A stretch of DNA of 64,000 bases from Phormidium ambiguum IAM M-71 (GCF_001904725.1 NZ_MRCE01000002.1:62001-126000); one strand, 5' to 3'. Shown: positions 17,647 to 27,580, numbered from the stretch's first letter. The notes: a model not told the origin generated them from the letters alone. Numbers and translations are program-made.

Positions 17647-19033
17647 TTTGGCGCAAAATTTGTTGTTGTCGATAAAAGTTTTCTTTGTATTCTAACCAAG
17701 GTAATAAAAATACAAAACCAGTCATAAACCAGTAGTATACTGAAAATGTATGATGAAAGACAAGTTGACCATTTATCCAAGACAACTGTATTAAAAAAGC
17801 TACTAGTGCTAATTGACGAAGTAAAGGTCTTCTAAGGTTCAAAAAAACTATAAATAGTGACCCTAAAATTACCAGCCTTAGACTATACCAAAGAAAAAAT
17901 CCGATCGGCCCTATTTCCAAAATTACCCTACCCATTTCGGATTCATAACCTACAGGAATAAATTCACCTGGTGGCAAATTTAGAATTGAACGTAATGCTA
18001 TACTTCCCGGATGAGTTGCACCCACACCAAAACCATCTACATCTTTATACTGAATAAAATTCAAGGGTTCTAAGAAACTTATAGAAATACGATATAATAA
18101 ATCGTTATTACCAGAAGCTCTAGCAATAAAGGCATTCATTGCCGAATTAAACCCTATATAAGCAACAAATATAACTGCAATAACTGGTAGTATAAATTGT
18201 TGAATCAAACGCAAAGTACTAGATATTTTTGTAACTCCTCTGATTGCTAAGTATCCTACAAGAATTACTGCTGAAGCTATTATTGGGGTACGGGAACCAG
18301 TCATCAAGGAGTTAACAACTACCAGGCTAATTTGTATCATCAAAAGTAGCTTCCACTTTCGAGGTTGATGAATAGAAAGGAGTGCTATTAACAAACCAAA
18401 ACAAACTACTAAGTAAGCTGTATAGTTGTTAATATAGGAAAAACTTCCTGTAATCCTCACAAGTGACATAGTTTGGCTTGTAGCACCGCCAAAGGTCGCA
18501 ACTTCGGTAACTCCTGCACTAGTTGGAGCGTAACTATTAATCGGGCTATTAATTGGGCTAAAAAATTGCACAATACCTAATATGCCAACTGGAATTATTA
18601 GGAGCAGGTGCGATCGCAAAAACTTATATAAGCTTTCCTCAGATGGAAAAAGCGTTGGTAACATCCAGATTAATGGTATGTAAAATAAATAAGTTTTTAA
18701 TCCAAAAATCCCTACTATAAAAGTTCCCAAGCTAGGATTTAAGGCTTGGACAAAACACCAAATAAACACCAAAATTATTAAAACCGTTAAGGGATGATTT
18801 ATAATTTTGAATTTTCCTCTTATACCAACTGTTCCGTAAAATTTAATATAAGCTCCCAAGAGCACAAAATCTTTGAGAAAATAGATTAATTCACTAGCTT
18901 GAGGTAATACCCATTTGCGTAATGCTCCTTCGGCAACAGTCAAGAAAAATACTACTTTAACAGCTGTTTTCCAATTGTTGAATGCCAAAAAGAAAATTGC
19001 TAAAGCAATTAATAAACCAATTACTAACTTCAT
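17606..19033 (-). CDS. O-antigen ligase/polymerase-like membrane protein
   Basis: 475 residues with about 11-12 hydrophobic segments and a large loop near residues 330-385, the topology of Wzy polymerases and WaaL ligases. Supportive features are the EGALRKWVLP stretch after helix 2, SLMTGSRTPIIAS (the conserved S-x-S/G-R tract of the family) and the periplasmic loop with GVGATHPGSIA. It would join repeat units or ligate glycan at the outer face of the membrane. It overlaps the upstream GT4 gene by 4 bp and the downstream one by 41 bp, so this is a compact operon. Confidence 0.8.
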   Translation of the reverse strand: MKLVIGLLIALAIFFLAFNNWKTAVKVVFFLTVAEGALRKWVLPQASELIYFLKDFVLLGAYIKFYGTVGIRGKFKIINHPLTVLIILVFIWCFVQALNPSLGTFIVGIFGLKTYLFYIPLIWMLPTLFPSEESLYKFLRSHLLLIIPVGILGIVQFFSPINSPINSYAPTSAGVTEVATFGGATSQTMSLVRITGSFSYINNYTAYLVVCFGLLIALLSIHQPRKWKLLLMIQISLVVVNSLMTGSRTPIIASAVILVGYLAIRGVTKISSTLRLIQQFILPVIAVIFVAYIGFNSAMNAFIARASGNNDLLYRISISFLEPLNFIQYKDVDGFGVGATHPGSIALRSILNLPPGEFIPVGYESEMGRVILEIGPIGFFLWYSLRLVILGSLFIVFLNLRRPLLRQLALVAFLIQLSWINGQLVFHHTFSVYYWFMTGFVFLLPWLEYKENFYRQQQILRQNAEFQDLTSTSDG

Positions 19034-20043
19034 CGTTTTTTTGCCTTTTCAAAAACATTTATGTAACTTTTAGCTATTACTAATGCTTGATGTTTAGCTA
19101 AATGCAATTTGGCGTTTTCTTGATATTTTAACAATTGTTTTTCATTGCTCAGCAAATCAAATAAAATTTGTGTTAGAGCGGCAATGTCTCCATTAGGAAA
19201 AGTTACACCACAAGAGTTAATTGCATCCTTTAACCCTCCTTGCTCCGAACCAACCACAACGCAACCACAAGCAATTCCTTCTAAGGCAACGATTCCAAAA
19301 GGTTCTTGCCATCGGGAAGGAATAACCATAATTTTGTGAGCGTTTAATAACTTAGTTAATTCTTGGTTAACTTTAGCGCCAACAAAGTCTACTTGGTCGG
19401 AAATTTCTAAATGTTTTGCCTGCTCGCGTAAGGAAGATTCTTCGGGACCATTACCTATTATTGTTAATTTGGGAGTTAAGCCTAAAGCTTTAATTTTAGC
19501 TAAAGCTTCTAAGAGCAAATCCGCTCCTTTATCAGATACTAAGCGTCCCAAAAAGACAAGTTCTTTGTTGCGGGGAATTTCCGGGATTTCAAAGAACATA
19601 TCTTCTCGGTAAGGATTGGGAATGATTGTAGATGAAGCTGGCAGTTGTTCAGCTAGAGCATGACTGGCAACGATGTTGTGAGCAAATTTAGTGACAAACT
19701 TTTTTAAATTATCTTGCCAACCTAAAGTACCATCTAAGCGACAATACCAAGTTTGATGCGTGACTATTAAAGGTTTACGAATAATTAGTAAAGGCCAAAT
19801 ACCTTTTAAGCTGACATGAGCTTGAAAATATACATCACACCAAGAAGTTAGTTGTAACAGTTGTTTTATAGGTGGATTCCGAATAACTTGGAAAGGAAAG
19901 GTTTTGGCATCTGTAGCTGGAGTTTGCGAAACTAATTTCACCTCATGTCCCTGTTCGCTAAACTGATGTGCCAGGATAAACACTACAGTTTCTGTACCAC
20001 CTATGCTTGGGTAAAATAAAGGAGAATAAATAAGAATTTTCAT
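19030..20043 (-). CDS. Glycosyltransferase family 4
   Basis: 337 residues, a compact GT4. The N-domain starts MKILIYSPLFYPSIGGTETV. The C-domain has LVFLGRLVSDKGADLLLEAL, IIGNGPEESSL and WQEPFGIVALEGIACGC with the E-x7-E motif. It is shorter than its neighbours because the N-domain lacks an insert. The ATGA overlap with the polymerase-like gene suggests coupled translation; it lies 13 bp after the methyltransferase gene. Confidence 0.92.
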   Translation of the reverse strand: MKILIYSPLFYPSIGGTETVVFILAHQFSEQGHEVKLVSQTPATDAKTFPFQVIRNPPIKQLLQLTSWCDVYFQAHVSLKGIWPLLIIRKPLIVTHQTWYCRLDGTLGWQDNLKKFVTKFAHNIVASHALAEQLPASSTIIPNPYREDMFFEIPEIPRNKELVFLGRLVSDKGADLLLEALAKIKALGLTPKLTIIGNGPEESSLREQAKHLEISDQVDFVGAKVNQELTKLLNAHKIMVIPSRWQEPFGIVALEGIACGCVVVGSEQGGLKDAINSCGVTFPNGDIAALTQILFDLLSNEKQLLKYQENAKLHLAKHQALVIAKSYINVFEKAKKR

Positions 20044-20056
20044 GGTGTTAATTTGT

Positions 20057-20734
20057 TTATGTTACACAATTAATTTCTGATTTATTTTTTTGAATTAAGA
20101 GACATAAAGTATCTCCTGGGTCGGGATTAGGAAATAGTAACTCAAAAAGATTAGTAATTATTTGGGTGGAGGGACGAGAAACCAGAGAACCTTTAGTGGG
20201 ATATCCCCATTTTTTGACAATCTTCAGGGAGTAGCGGGGTAATACTCTATTTAAGGCTGTTAGTAAAACGGGATAAATATGAGTAGAATCGCCTTTAGCA
20301 TCAAATGATTTCAGATTTCCGGTAATTAAAAATCTTAGTCGGGAACCAACTGAATGAATGTTAGGAGTAGTAATTAAACAGTATCCTTCGGGATGTAAAT
20401 AGCGATTTACATGATAAAAAAGGCGACCGGGATTTTCTAAATGTTCAATTACTTCTATGGCTGTGATTAAACCAAATTTTTGTTCCCCTAAGCCTAAATC
20501 ATCATAATCTAAATTAGCTTGAGAACAAGTTGCTTTTTTTGTTTGAAATTGTGCCGTATCTTGGTCAATTCCATGTAAGCAAGAAAAACCTTGATTAGCT
20601 AAACGGTCTAACCATGCGCCACTACCACAACCAATATCAAGAATTGGGGTATCATAGCTGAGGTTTGGCAATGATTGAATCAGTGCTTCATGTAATCCTG
20701 GTATTGTTCTTTCTAAAAGTTGGTTTTCGTTCAA
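20057..20734 (-). CDS. Class I SAM-dependent methyltransferase
   Basis: 225 residues. Motif I is PILDIGCGSGAWLDRLA (about residues 31-47) and the acidic post-motif is LHGIDQD. Motif II/III includes FGLITAIEVIEHLENPGRLF and LHPEGYCLITTPN, the Methyltransf_23 pattern of glycan and ubiquinone-type methylases. Residues after 125 (SVGSRLRFLITG) are typical of polysaccharide-locus members. The substrate is probably a sugar or lipid-linked sugar. It is cotranscribed with GT genes on either side. Confidence 0.88.
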   Translation of the reverse strand: MNENQLLERTIPGLHEALIQSLPNLSYDTPILDIGCGSGAWLDRLANQGFSCLHGIDQDTAQFQTKKATCSQANLDYDDLGLGEQKFGLITAIEVIEHLENPGRLFYHVNRYLHPEGYCLITTPNIHSVGSRLRFLITGNLKSFDAKGDSTHIYPVLLTALNRVLPRYSLKIVKKWGYPTKGSLVSRPSTQIITNLFELLFPNPDPGDTLCLLIQKNKSEINCVT

Positions 20735-20766
20735 GTAGAATTCTCCTTAATGCTGTTTAAATATGT

Positions 20767-21855
20767 TTAGGAATCAAAGTTAAGATAAGTAAAAAATAAT
20801 TTGGCTTGTGCTGACAAATTATGATTTTGATACCAAGCGTATGCGCGATCGGCGATCGCTTGCCCTGTTTCTAAATTTAGCTTACCTATAGGGCGATCGG
20901 CCAGCCAATAGTTTTTCCCTGCTTCTAAGCCATCCACCTGTATATCACTATAAAATGTGCCAACAGGAATCAAACCGTGAGCGCAATAAGCAGCAAAAAT
21001 TGTTGATTTGCTCAGATACTCAGTATGATAATCAAAGAAACCAACCCGTGAATTTAGCATCATATTACTTATTTCAGTTGCGGTTCTTTTGCCCATTTGT
21101 TCCACAGGTATTCCGTTGATTGAAGACAGGTCGAGGCCAGTAGCAGGCCCTACATCTAATATTTCCTCAATCTCCAATTCTTGACAAGTCTTTTCCAAAG
21201 CCCTGCCAGATCTTTGATAAACTCGTTGTCGATTGCTACTACTTCCAAATATTATTAAACGTGGGGGGCGTGTTGTCAGGGGTGGCACAGATTCTGGTTC
21301 ACCAATATTAGAAAATACAGGTAAAGCGGGGATTTGATTTTGTTTACCTCCGCTTAATTCCCGCAGCATTTGGGCATAGCCTTGTTTGCTGGTAAGACAG
21401 CGATCGCTCAGTCGAGAAAGACGAACGGCTAAGTTTTTTTGCAATGGTGATAACCAAAATGAGCTAGACCATACTGGTCCGGTAGCATAAACCTCATGAA
21501 ACATGGTTACTAAAAAAGAATTAACATTTGCCTTTCGCCACTTTTCTAAAGCATCTATTAACCAGATAGGGCAGCCGCGTTTAGCATAACCATAGCCAAC
21601 ATAATGTAAGAGAACTGTAGATGCTTCTGGGTAATTCTTGGGCAACAAAGATAACAAATTTTTGGCAGAATGTATCTCTACTTGATTAATAGGAAATCCG
21701 TCAATATTTGGAATGGAGATATTTGTAGGGTTGCCAATAATAAAATCCGTTTTCATTCCAAAATCTTTACGAAGTTGCATCGCTAGATTTAAGGCATAAT
21801 CTCCTACTCCATCAATAGCAGGGGGAAGATAAGGAACTAAGGAAAGTATTTGCAT
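20767..21855 (-). CDS. Glycosyltransferase-like protein
   Basis: 362 residues resembling a GT-B glycosyltransferase. It opens MQILSLVPYLPPAIDGVGDY, the usual first strand and glycine loop, and contains LHYVGYGYAKRGCPIWLI, RPPRLIIFGSSSNRQRVY and RVGFFDYHTEYLSKSTIFAA. The normal E-x7-E donor motif of GT4 is not visible, so the C-domain is divergent and donor use is uncertain. It lies 15 bp downstream of a polytopic membrane protein gene and is part of the leftward operon. Confidence 0.7.
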   Translation of the reverse strand: MQILSLVPYLPPAIDGVGDYALNLAMQLRKDFGMKTDFIIGNPTNISIPNIDGFPINQVEIHSAKNLLSLLPKNYPEASTVLLHYVGYGYAKRGCPIWLIDALEKWRKANVNSFLVTMFHEVYATGPVWSSSFWLSPLQKNLAVRLSRLSDRCLTSKQGYAQMLRELSGGKQNQIPALPVFSNIGEPESVPPLTTRPPRLIIFGSSSNRQRVYQRSGRALEKTCQELEIEEILDVGPATGLDLSSINGIPVEQMGKRTATEISNMMLNSRVGFFDYHTEYLSKSTIFAAYCAHGLIPVGTFYSDIQVDGLEAGKNYWLADRPIGKLNLETGQAIADRAYAWYQNHNLSAQAKLFFTYLNFDS

Positions 21856-21870
21856 TTAACTATGGCAGTT

Positions 21871-23640
21871 TTAATCTTTTATAACGTTAATTTTCGGATT
21901 TCCCTGCAATTGGACAAACTGTTGATTTTCTTGGTCATATACCCAAGCCTTCAGCGTGTTTTCTCCCAATGGCAACAATCCCCCAGGAATACTTACTTCC
22001 CATCCAAAGCGATCCCATCCAATTTTAGAATAGCGATCGCGTTTTAGCATTCTTCCGATATCGGCTCTCGGTAATCTAACCACTGCATTAGCAAAGAAAG
22101 TTTTTTCCTCATTATAAGAGAGTAAAACTACTCTTGGCTGTTGAGGGCTATCAGGCAACGTCGCCCAACCAGATAATTTCACACTACTACTTTTAGGTAA
22201 AGTTAAAACTTTTTTATTTGCAGATGGCTCTTCAATAGTGCCATGATTGTTTGGAGATTTAGTTATAAATGCTATTTCTTGAGGAGAACTTCTAAATCCC
22301 AAAGTATTAAGAGAATCAACAGATTCTCTCAGGATCGGTTTAAAAGCTTCATTAATGATAGATGATAAGCAACTATCAGGTATTTCATCAATTGATTTAT
22401 CTAAATAATTAATTACTTCTATACAAGTTTTTCCGCTAGTTAATTGTAACCACAACTGTCTTCCTTCCGCAATTACCGCTGTAGAGTTAGCAATAAAAAT
22501 TGCGATCAAAAAACCAAAAGCACCACTAAATAATGAAACTACTTTGATACTCCGAATCAAAGACTCATTTTTGTGTAATATTACTAATCGCCACATTTGG
22601 ATAGAGCTAATTACTAGAAGTATCGAACTTGTTGTGTATCTTGGTTGCAGAGAATAACCAATTCCTCCTTCGGCTCTACCTATAGTTGTGATTAAAACAA
22701 AGATAGTGGCAAATAAACCTAAAGATAACCAGGGAGCAGCATCACGGGCAAATTCAGAGCGTAACTTTTTCAAGTAGTAACCAGTTAAGCCTAAAAAATT
22801 GATGATAATTAATAATCCGGTAATTGCTGGATTAATAACTTGTCCCAAAGAGGAACCAACAATCATTAATAAAAATGCTCCAGCTACTAACGGGTTTTTC
22901 AGAAAAAATAATTTGTCACTATAACCAACTGAACTTTGATATCCTATAGCATAAATAATACCGCATAATAAGAAGAGTGTTAACCAAAGTAAAAGGTTGC
23001 GTCTTCTTTGCTTGACATCGCTAGCAACAAAAGCGACCGAAGGAATTAAAGCTAGCCAAGAAGGTAAACCGTGAGCCGAAGAAAAACTGGCAACAAAACA
23101 ACACAAAACTGCTAACGCTATTCTATATTTAGATGCTAAATTATCGGCAACAGTTAAAAAATAAATTCCTAAAATTACGCAAGTATTTATTAAATACCAA
23201 GCCAGTTGAAACCCCCAAAGCCAATTAGTAAATTGCATTATAGAAAAGAATAATATGCAGCTAGCAATATTAACTAAGTGAAAAACAAAGCGATCGCCAT
23301 TCTGGTGTTTAGCTGATATTTTATATAAGGCATAAAACGCTACAATTGCTAAAATAATACTTACCCATTGTTCAAGAACTACGTTCCAATTGGAAGAAAA
23401 TGCCAGCAAAGCAAATATAATTCTAGGAAATAACATTCGATGCTCGAAGTGTTGCACGAAGAAATCTCGGAAAGTTGCGTTTCCTGATGCTATGCGCTCA
23501 AAAAGATTGACTAATCCCCAGTGATCCAAAAAGGGTACATTTACACTAAAACTATAAACAAACCATAACAGCAAGGTAACTGGAATAAAGTAAAAAATGT
23601 GCGGGGTGATTTTGGATACATATTCATGATACTTTGACAT
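21871..23640 (-). CDS. Polytopic membrane protein with C-terminal beta domain
   Basis: 589 residues. Residues 1-400 hold about 10-11 membrane helices with an early loop containing VNVPFLDHWGLVNLFERIA; the acidic residue after helix 1 and the following loop resemble GT-C glycosyltransferases. Residues 470-589 form a soluble, probably periplasmic beta domain (VKLSGWATLPDS, NAVVRLPRADIG, GWEVSIPGGLLPLGENTLK). No family is recognised with certainty. A polyprenol-sugar-dependent transferase role is inference from topology and neighbours. Confidence 0.65.
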   Translation of the reverse strand: MSKYHEYVSKITPHIFYFIPVTLLLWFVYSFSVNVPFLDHWGLVNLFERIASGNATFRDFFVQHFEHRMLFPRIIFALLAFSSNWNVVLEQWVSIILAIVAFYALYKISAKHQNGDRFVFHLVNIASCILFFSIMQFTNWLWGFQLAWYLINTCVILGIYFLTVADNLASKYRIALAVLCCFVASFSSAHGLPSWLALIPSVAFVASDVKQRRRNLLLWLTLFLLCGIIYAIGYQSSVGYSDKLFFLKNPLVAGAFLLMIVGSSLGQVINPAITGLLIIINFLGLTGYYLKKLRSEFARDAAPWLSLGLFATIFVLITTIGRAEGGIGYSLQPRYTTSSILLVISSIQMWRLVILHKNESLIRSIKVVSLFSGAFGFLIAIFIANSTAVIAEGRQLWLQLTSGKTCIEVINYLDKSIDEIPDSCLSSIINEAFKPILRESVDSLNTLGFRSSPQEIAFITKSPNNHGTIEEPSANKKVLTLPKSSSVKLSGWATLPDSPQQPRVVLLSYNEEKTFFANAVVRLPRADIGRMLKRDRYSKIGWDRFGWEVSIPGGLLPLGENTLKAWVYDQENQQFVQLQGNPKINVIKD

Positions 23641-23678
23641 GAGAGCTTTTTCCTTATGTTATTATTTTCTACTCTTAA

Positions 23679-25157
23679 TTAGGGAACCAAGGTCACATCA
23701 AAAGGAATTTTTGGTAATGATTTAAATGTCCGCCCTAGAATTTTCACTCTGGGGTAGTCACCCTCGATCATTTCTGGAAAAGCATTTTTTAACTGAGGTG
23801 TTGCAACTATCCAAGTGACATCCTGTGGCTTATCTTTTGCAGTTATTTTAGGAGTGCCTGGTACTTCCATAAACGTCCAATCTATAGAATTGTTTGGCAA
23901 CTTATAATCAAATACAAACCTGGCTGCAACTGAATCTATAGCATATTTTCGATTAGGTTGATTGTTAACAAATTCTCTTATTTCCTGGTATTTTGCTTCT
24001 GGTACATATTTTTGATCGAGCCAAGAAATTATATTTAAGCTCTGACTAGAAAAATAAATTATAAGTATACTAATAATTGCGTATGTTTTTAATTTTGCTT
24101 TTTTCATCATAGCAATTATACAGATAATTCCTACCCAACAAAAGAAAAAATTAAAATAGAACGCAAAAGCGTAAAGCCATATATTTAAAATCATTCCAAA
24201 TGTTAATCCAACAAATAAAATTTTATGGTGCGTAAAAATAAGATTCCGTTTAATAAAAATTATTACGATTAGTGCCAAAAATATAAGGTAGCTAGGTATA
24301 TATAAAATGAAGCCGTAGCCCTGAGTCATAATTTCGTAAAATAAAATTAGTCCTTTCATACTTACAGCTTTTCGCCAAGAGCTACTAAGCAAAAAATCTG
24401 ATATAAAAATTTTTAATTCAAAATTGATACAGATTAAAAAGAGAGTGAAAACTATAACTAATGAGGCAAAAAAGCTTAAAGTTCTCTGTTTAATATATCT
24501 ACTATCTATATTATTGATACCACCTAGATTGATAATATTTATTACTAGGATAGCCAAACCAAAAGAGAAGCCATAAGCTAATGTAATTGGAGAAGTGAAT
24601 ACAGCACTGCCAAGCAAACTAAAACCGAGAAAGTATCGCCACCAGTTATCATGTGTAAGTAACCATAAACCTAATGCTAGAAATGCCATTCCCAAAGCAT
24701 CGTGACGAAAACCAGTACCATAAATGTTACAGTGCCACAGAGCAAAAATAAATGTTATGCAAAATGCTGTCAGTCTGGGAAAACCGTAAAATCTAAGTAG
24801 CAGCGTAGTAAATAAAGAGAATATGTTATAGCAAATAAACTGAAATAAGCGTAAACTAACTGTACTAATACCTGCAATTTTTAACCAAGCAGCTAAAGTG
24901 TATGAGTAAAAAGGAGGTTGAAAGTAGAACTTACCGCTGATTAATACAGAGTTCCAAGCTTCTAGGTAGGGGTTAGTAAATTCTCCTCCTTTAGATAGGT
25001 TGATTGCTGCTCCAGTAAAGAATAGATCGTCTATGTTGGGTAAAGGATAACCTAGTAAAAAAAACAATGTCCAAAATGCAACAATAGGAATAATTATTGT
25101 CGGAGAAATTTTCTTAAGAGCGGAGATATTGATGGTACTCATATTGAAAAGAATCAC
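23679..25157 (-). CDS. GT39/PMT-like membrane glycosyltransferase
   Basis: 492 residues with about 11 membrane helices. The first periplasmic loop contains LPNIDDLFFTGAAINLSKGG, with the acidic pair (ID-D) after helix 1 seen in ArnT/PMT-type GT-C enzymes, followed by FYFQPPFYSYTLAAWLKIAG, matching the family's hPPhhhhh motif. Such enzymes move sugars from polyprenyl phosphate to lipid or protein acceptors outside the membrane. The gene is notably AT-rich. It begins 1 bp from the end of the epimerase gene upstream in the same operon. An internal ATG (MSTINIS) 5 codons in is an alternative start. Confidence 0.75.
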   Translation of the reverse strand: MILFNMSTINISALKKISPTIIIPIVAFWTLFFLLGYPLPNIDDLFFTGAAINLSKGGEFTNPYLEAWNSVLISGKFYFQPPFYSYTLAAWLKIAGISTVSLRLFQFICYNIFSLFTTLLLRFYGFPRLTAFCITFIFALWHCNIYGTGFRHDALGMAFLALGLWLLTHDNWWRYFLGFSLLGSAVFTSPITLAYGFSFGLAILVINIINLGGINNIDSRYIKQRTLSFFASLVIVFTLFLICINFELKIFISDFLLSSSWRKAVSMKGLILFYEIMTQGYGFILYIPSYLIFLALIVIIFIKRNLIFTHHKILFVGLTFGMILNIWLYAFAFYFNFFFCWVGIICIIAMMKKAKLKTYAIISILIIYFSSQSLNIISWLDQKYVPEAKYQEIREFVNNQPNRKYAIDSVAARFVFDYKLPNNSIDWTFMEVPGTPKITAKDKPQDVTWIVATPQLKNAFPEMIEGDYPRVKILGRTFKSLPKIPFDVTLVP

Positions 25158-25158
25158 A

Positions 25159-26226
25159 TTACAAAAAGATATTACTAACTAAGTCTCTGTATCGATCGAT
25201 CCATTGATAAATTTCCTGCAATGTAGTTTCAGAATTGATTTTAGGTTTCCATCCTGTAGCCTGCATAATTTTACGAGAATCTGTAATAAAGATGGGAATA
25301 TCACCAGAGCGCGTTTCTTCTACTGGAGTAATTACAATCTGATTTCGGGTAATCTTTTGACAAAGCTGGGTTGTTTCATACAAAGAAAGTGTATTGGATA
25401 ACCCCCCCCCCACATTAAAAGTTTGGCCTTTTAGTTCCTCTAATTGATTAATTTGAATATCAATTAATTCTAGTAAATCTGCGATATGCAAAAAGTCTCT
25501 TACCTGCTTACCTGTGCCGCCATAACCAATATATTTGAGGGACTTTTTAAAGTAGTGAAATGCCATCCATAAAGCAAATACACCTTGATCCACTTTTCCC
25601 ATTTGCCAGGGGCCTGTGAGTACCCCACAACGATTAATTAAAGTTCTAATTTGATAGCTATCGGCATATTCAGCTATAAGTAATTCTGAGGCTAATTTGG
25701 TGGCACCATAAAGGGATCTGGCTCCGTCCAGAGGAAATTCTTCTGCTATTCCCTGGCTGGATATTCCAGGTAAAGATTGTTGCTCTAAAAGTTGGAAACG
25801 AGTTTCAATTTCGGTAAATTTTAAGGCGCTTAAATGAGCGATCGGGTAAACTCGACTTGTAGATAAGAAAATAAAATCTGCTTGAGTTTGTCTAGCTAAT
25901 TCCAGACAATTTACAGTTCCCACTAGATTAGTTTGCAGCACGTAACCAGGGGAATTGTATCCAGCGAGTACTGATGGCTCGGCGGAACATTCTAAAATTA
26001 AGTCTGGTTGCAGTGCGATCGGATCGAGGTCTTCTTTATTCCTGACATCTCCATGAATAAATTCAATACCTGCTTGCTTCAATCTCGGCAAATTTAATTC
26101 TGAACCTCTGCGTTTTAAGTTATCTAAAGCAATAATTTTCCAATCCGAGTAACGTTCTGTTAAAGCTAGTCCCAAGCTACTTCCCACAAAACCTGCTCCT
26201 CCCGTAATTAAAACTCTTCTGCTCAC
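25159..26226 (-). CDS. NAD-dependent epimerase/dehydratase with 10-G tract
   Basis: 355-residue extended SDR. The Rossmann motif is GGAGFVGS (9-16) and the catalytic pair is Y173-x3-K177 in SLYGATKLA. It resembles UDP-glucose 4-epimerase and CDP-tyvelose-epimerase-like enzymes (CSAEPSVLAGY, GYGGTGKQVRDFLHIADL). It would make a nucleotide-sugar for the glycan. The codons for V-G-G-G (residues 272-275, in the usual NVGGG motif) form a run of ten G on the coding strand (C at 25402-25411), prone to slippage. It lies 34 bp downstream of the GtrA-GT2 gene. Confidence 0.88.
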   Translation of the reverse strand: MSRRVLITGGAGFVGSSLGLALTERYSDWKIIALDNLKRRGSELNLPRLKQAGIEFIHGDVRNKEDLDPIALQPDLILECSAEPSVLAGYNSPGYVLQTNLVGTVNCLELARQTQADFIFLSTSRVYPIAHLSALKFTEIETRFQLLEQQSLPGISSQGIAEEFPLDGARSLYGATKLASELLIAEYADSYQIRTLINRCGVLTGPWQMGKVDQGVFALWMAFHYFKKSLKYIGYGGTGKQVRDFLHIADLLELIDIQINQLEELKGQTFNVGGGLSNTLSLYETTQLCQKITRNQIVITPVEETRSGDIPIFITDSRKIMQATGWKPKINSETTLQEIYQWIDRYRDLVSNIFL

Positions 26227-26260
26227 TTTTTTTCCTCTTAGTTATTATTATTGCTAGATA

Positions 26261-27580
26261 TTAATTAGTTTTCATTTTGGGTTTGCCATGAGAATTTTGG
26301 CGAATATAGTCGCCTCTAGACAGCCATTTTTCTAGAAAGACATATAAGACAATAAACAAGTAACGACTACCCATTTCTTTGATTTTTAATTTGGAAATCC
26401 CAGTTTTACGATTGCGCCAAACAATAGGTATTGTTGTATAAGAATAACCCCTAACGATCGCTTTGAGAGGAATTTCTACAGTTAAATTAAAATGATGAGA
26501 TAAAAGCGGAGATACTCCATCAATTACTTCTCTTCTGTAGGCTTTAAAGGCATTGGTTGTATCATTAAACTTTAAACCAAATAAGACCTGCACAAATAAA
26601 TTAGCTAACCGATTAATCGTTAATTTATGTAATGGGTAATCAATGACTTTACCGCCTTTAATAAACCGGGAACCAAAAACACAATCATACCCTTGTTGCA
26701 GCTTGTAATAGTAGTCAACTAAATTTTGTGGGTCATCAGAATTATCTGCCATCATGACAGCGACAGCATCTCCTTGGAAATTCTCTAAACCACAGCGGAC
26801 TGCAAAGCCAAAACCATTGGGATAATAATTGTTGATATAGCGCACTCGACTGTTTTCTACGTTTAATTGTTGTAAAATTTCTTCGGTGCGATCGCGGCTA
26901 TTATCATTAACTACCAGTATTTCATAAACAATATTATGTTCGCCCAACAATTTACTGATACACTCAACAGTCTCGGCAATCGATCCTTCTTCGTTATAGG
27001 CAGGAATTACTACTGATAGAAAGTTAATTCTCCCAGTATTAGGCAATTGCGATCGGCCCATTTCCCGACCTGTAAATTTTGGCAAATCTGAATTATCTGC
27101 TAATGCAGGTTCTAATCCTTCTGGGTAATAAAGATCTGTCGTTGGAGTACTAGTAGGTTTAACATGAGTCTGAAATACTAGCTTGTCACTAATTAAGTAG
27201 TTAATTGCCGCACTTACCAGGACACCAAATATAGTATTAATTACATAATTTACACCCAACCAATCTAACAGCGGAAATATCAAAAACACCCTAGTAATTA
27301 CAGAAGCTCCCGCAGATAAATGGTAGAGGGGAATTTGCCGCAAGAAAACTTCTCTAATTGTCCAAGCACCACCAGGCCAAACCCAAATTCGGTAAATAAA
27401 GAAACTAAATAATAAAGAAATTTCAATCGAAACTACGTTAGCAATATTCCTTAAAACAGGTGTATTAAAAGCCAACCACTCAATCATCCAATATATCAAT
27501 AATAAATTCAGTGCTGCTGCTAAACCACCTCCCAAAATAAATTTGAATATCCGTAAGCGCCAGAGATAATCAAACATCAC
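26261..27580 (-). CDS. GtrA-GT2 fusion glycosyltransferase
   Basis: 439 residues in two parts. Residues 10-138 are a GtrA-like domain with four membrane helices. Residues 187 to about 400 are a family 2 glycosyltransferase with LSVVIPAYNEEGSIAETVE, the VVNDNSRDRT motif and MMADNSDDPQ in the DxD position, close to dolichol/polyprenyl-phosphate sugar synthases. The more familiar fusion has GT2 first and the membrane part last; here the order is reversed. It should load a sugar on a polyprenyl carrier for use by the GT-C proteins nearby. Confidence 0.9.
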   Translation of the reverse strand: MMFDYLWRLRIFKFILGGGLAAALNLLLIYWMIEWLAFNTPVLRNIANVVSIEISLLFSFFIYRIWVWPGGAWTIREVFLRQIPLYHLSAGASVITRVFLIFPLLDWLGVNYVINTIFGVLVSAAINYLISDKLVFQTHVKPTSTPTTDLYYPEGLEPALADNSDLPKFTGREMGRSQLPNTGRINFLSVVIPAYNEEGSIAETVECISKLLGEHNIVYEILVVNDNSRDRTEEILQQLNVENSRVRYINNYYPNGFGFAVRCGLENFQGDAVAVMMADNSDDPQNLVDYYYKLQQGYDCVFGSRFIKGGKVIDYPLHKLTINRLANLFVQVLFGLKFNDTTNAFKAYRREVIDGVSPLLSHHFNLTVEIPLKAIVRGYSYTTIPIVWRNRKTGISKLKIKEMGSRYLFIVLYVFLEKWLSRGDYIRQNSHGKPKMKTN

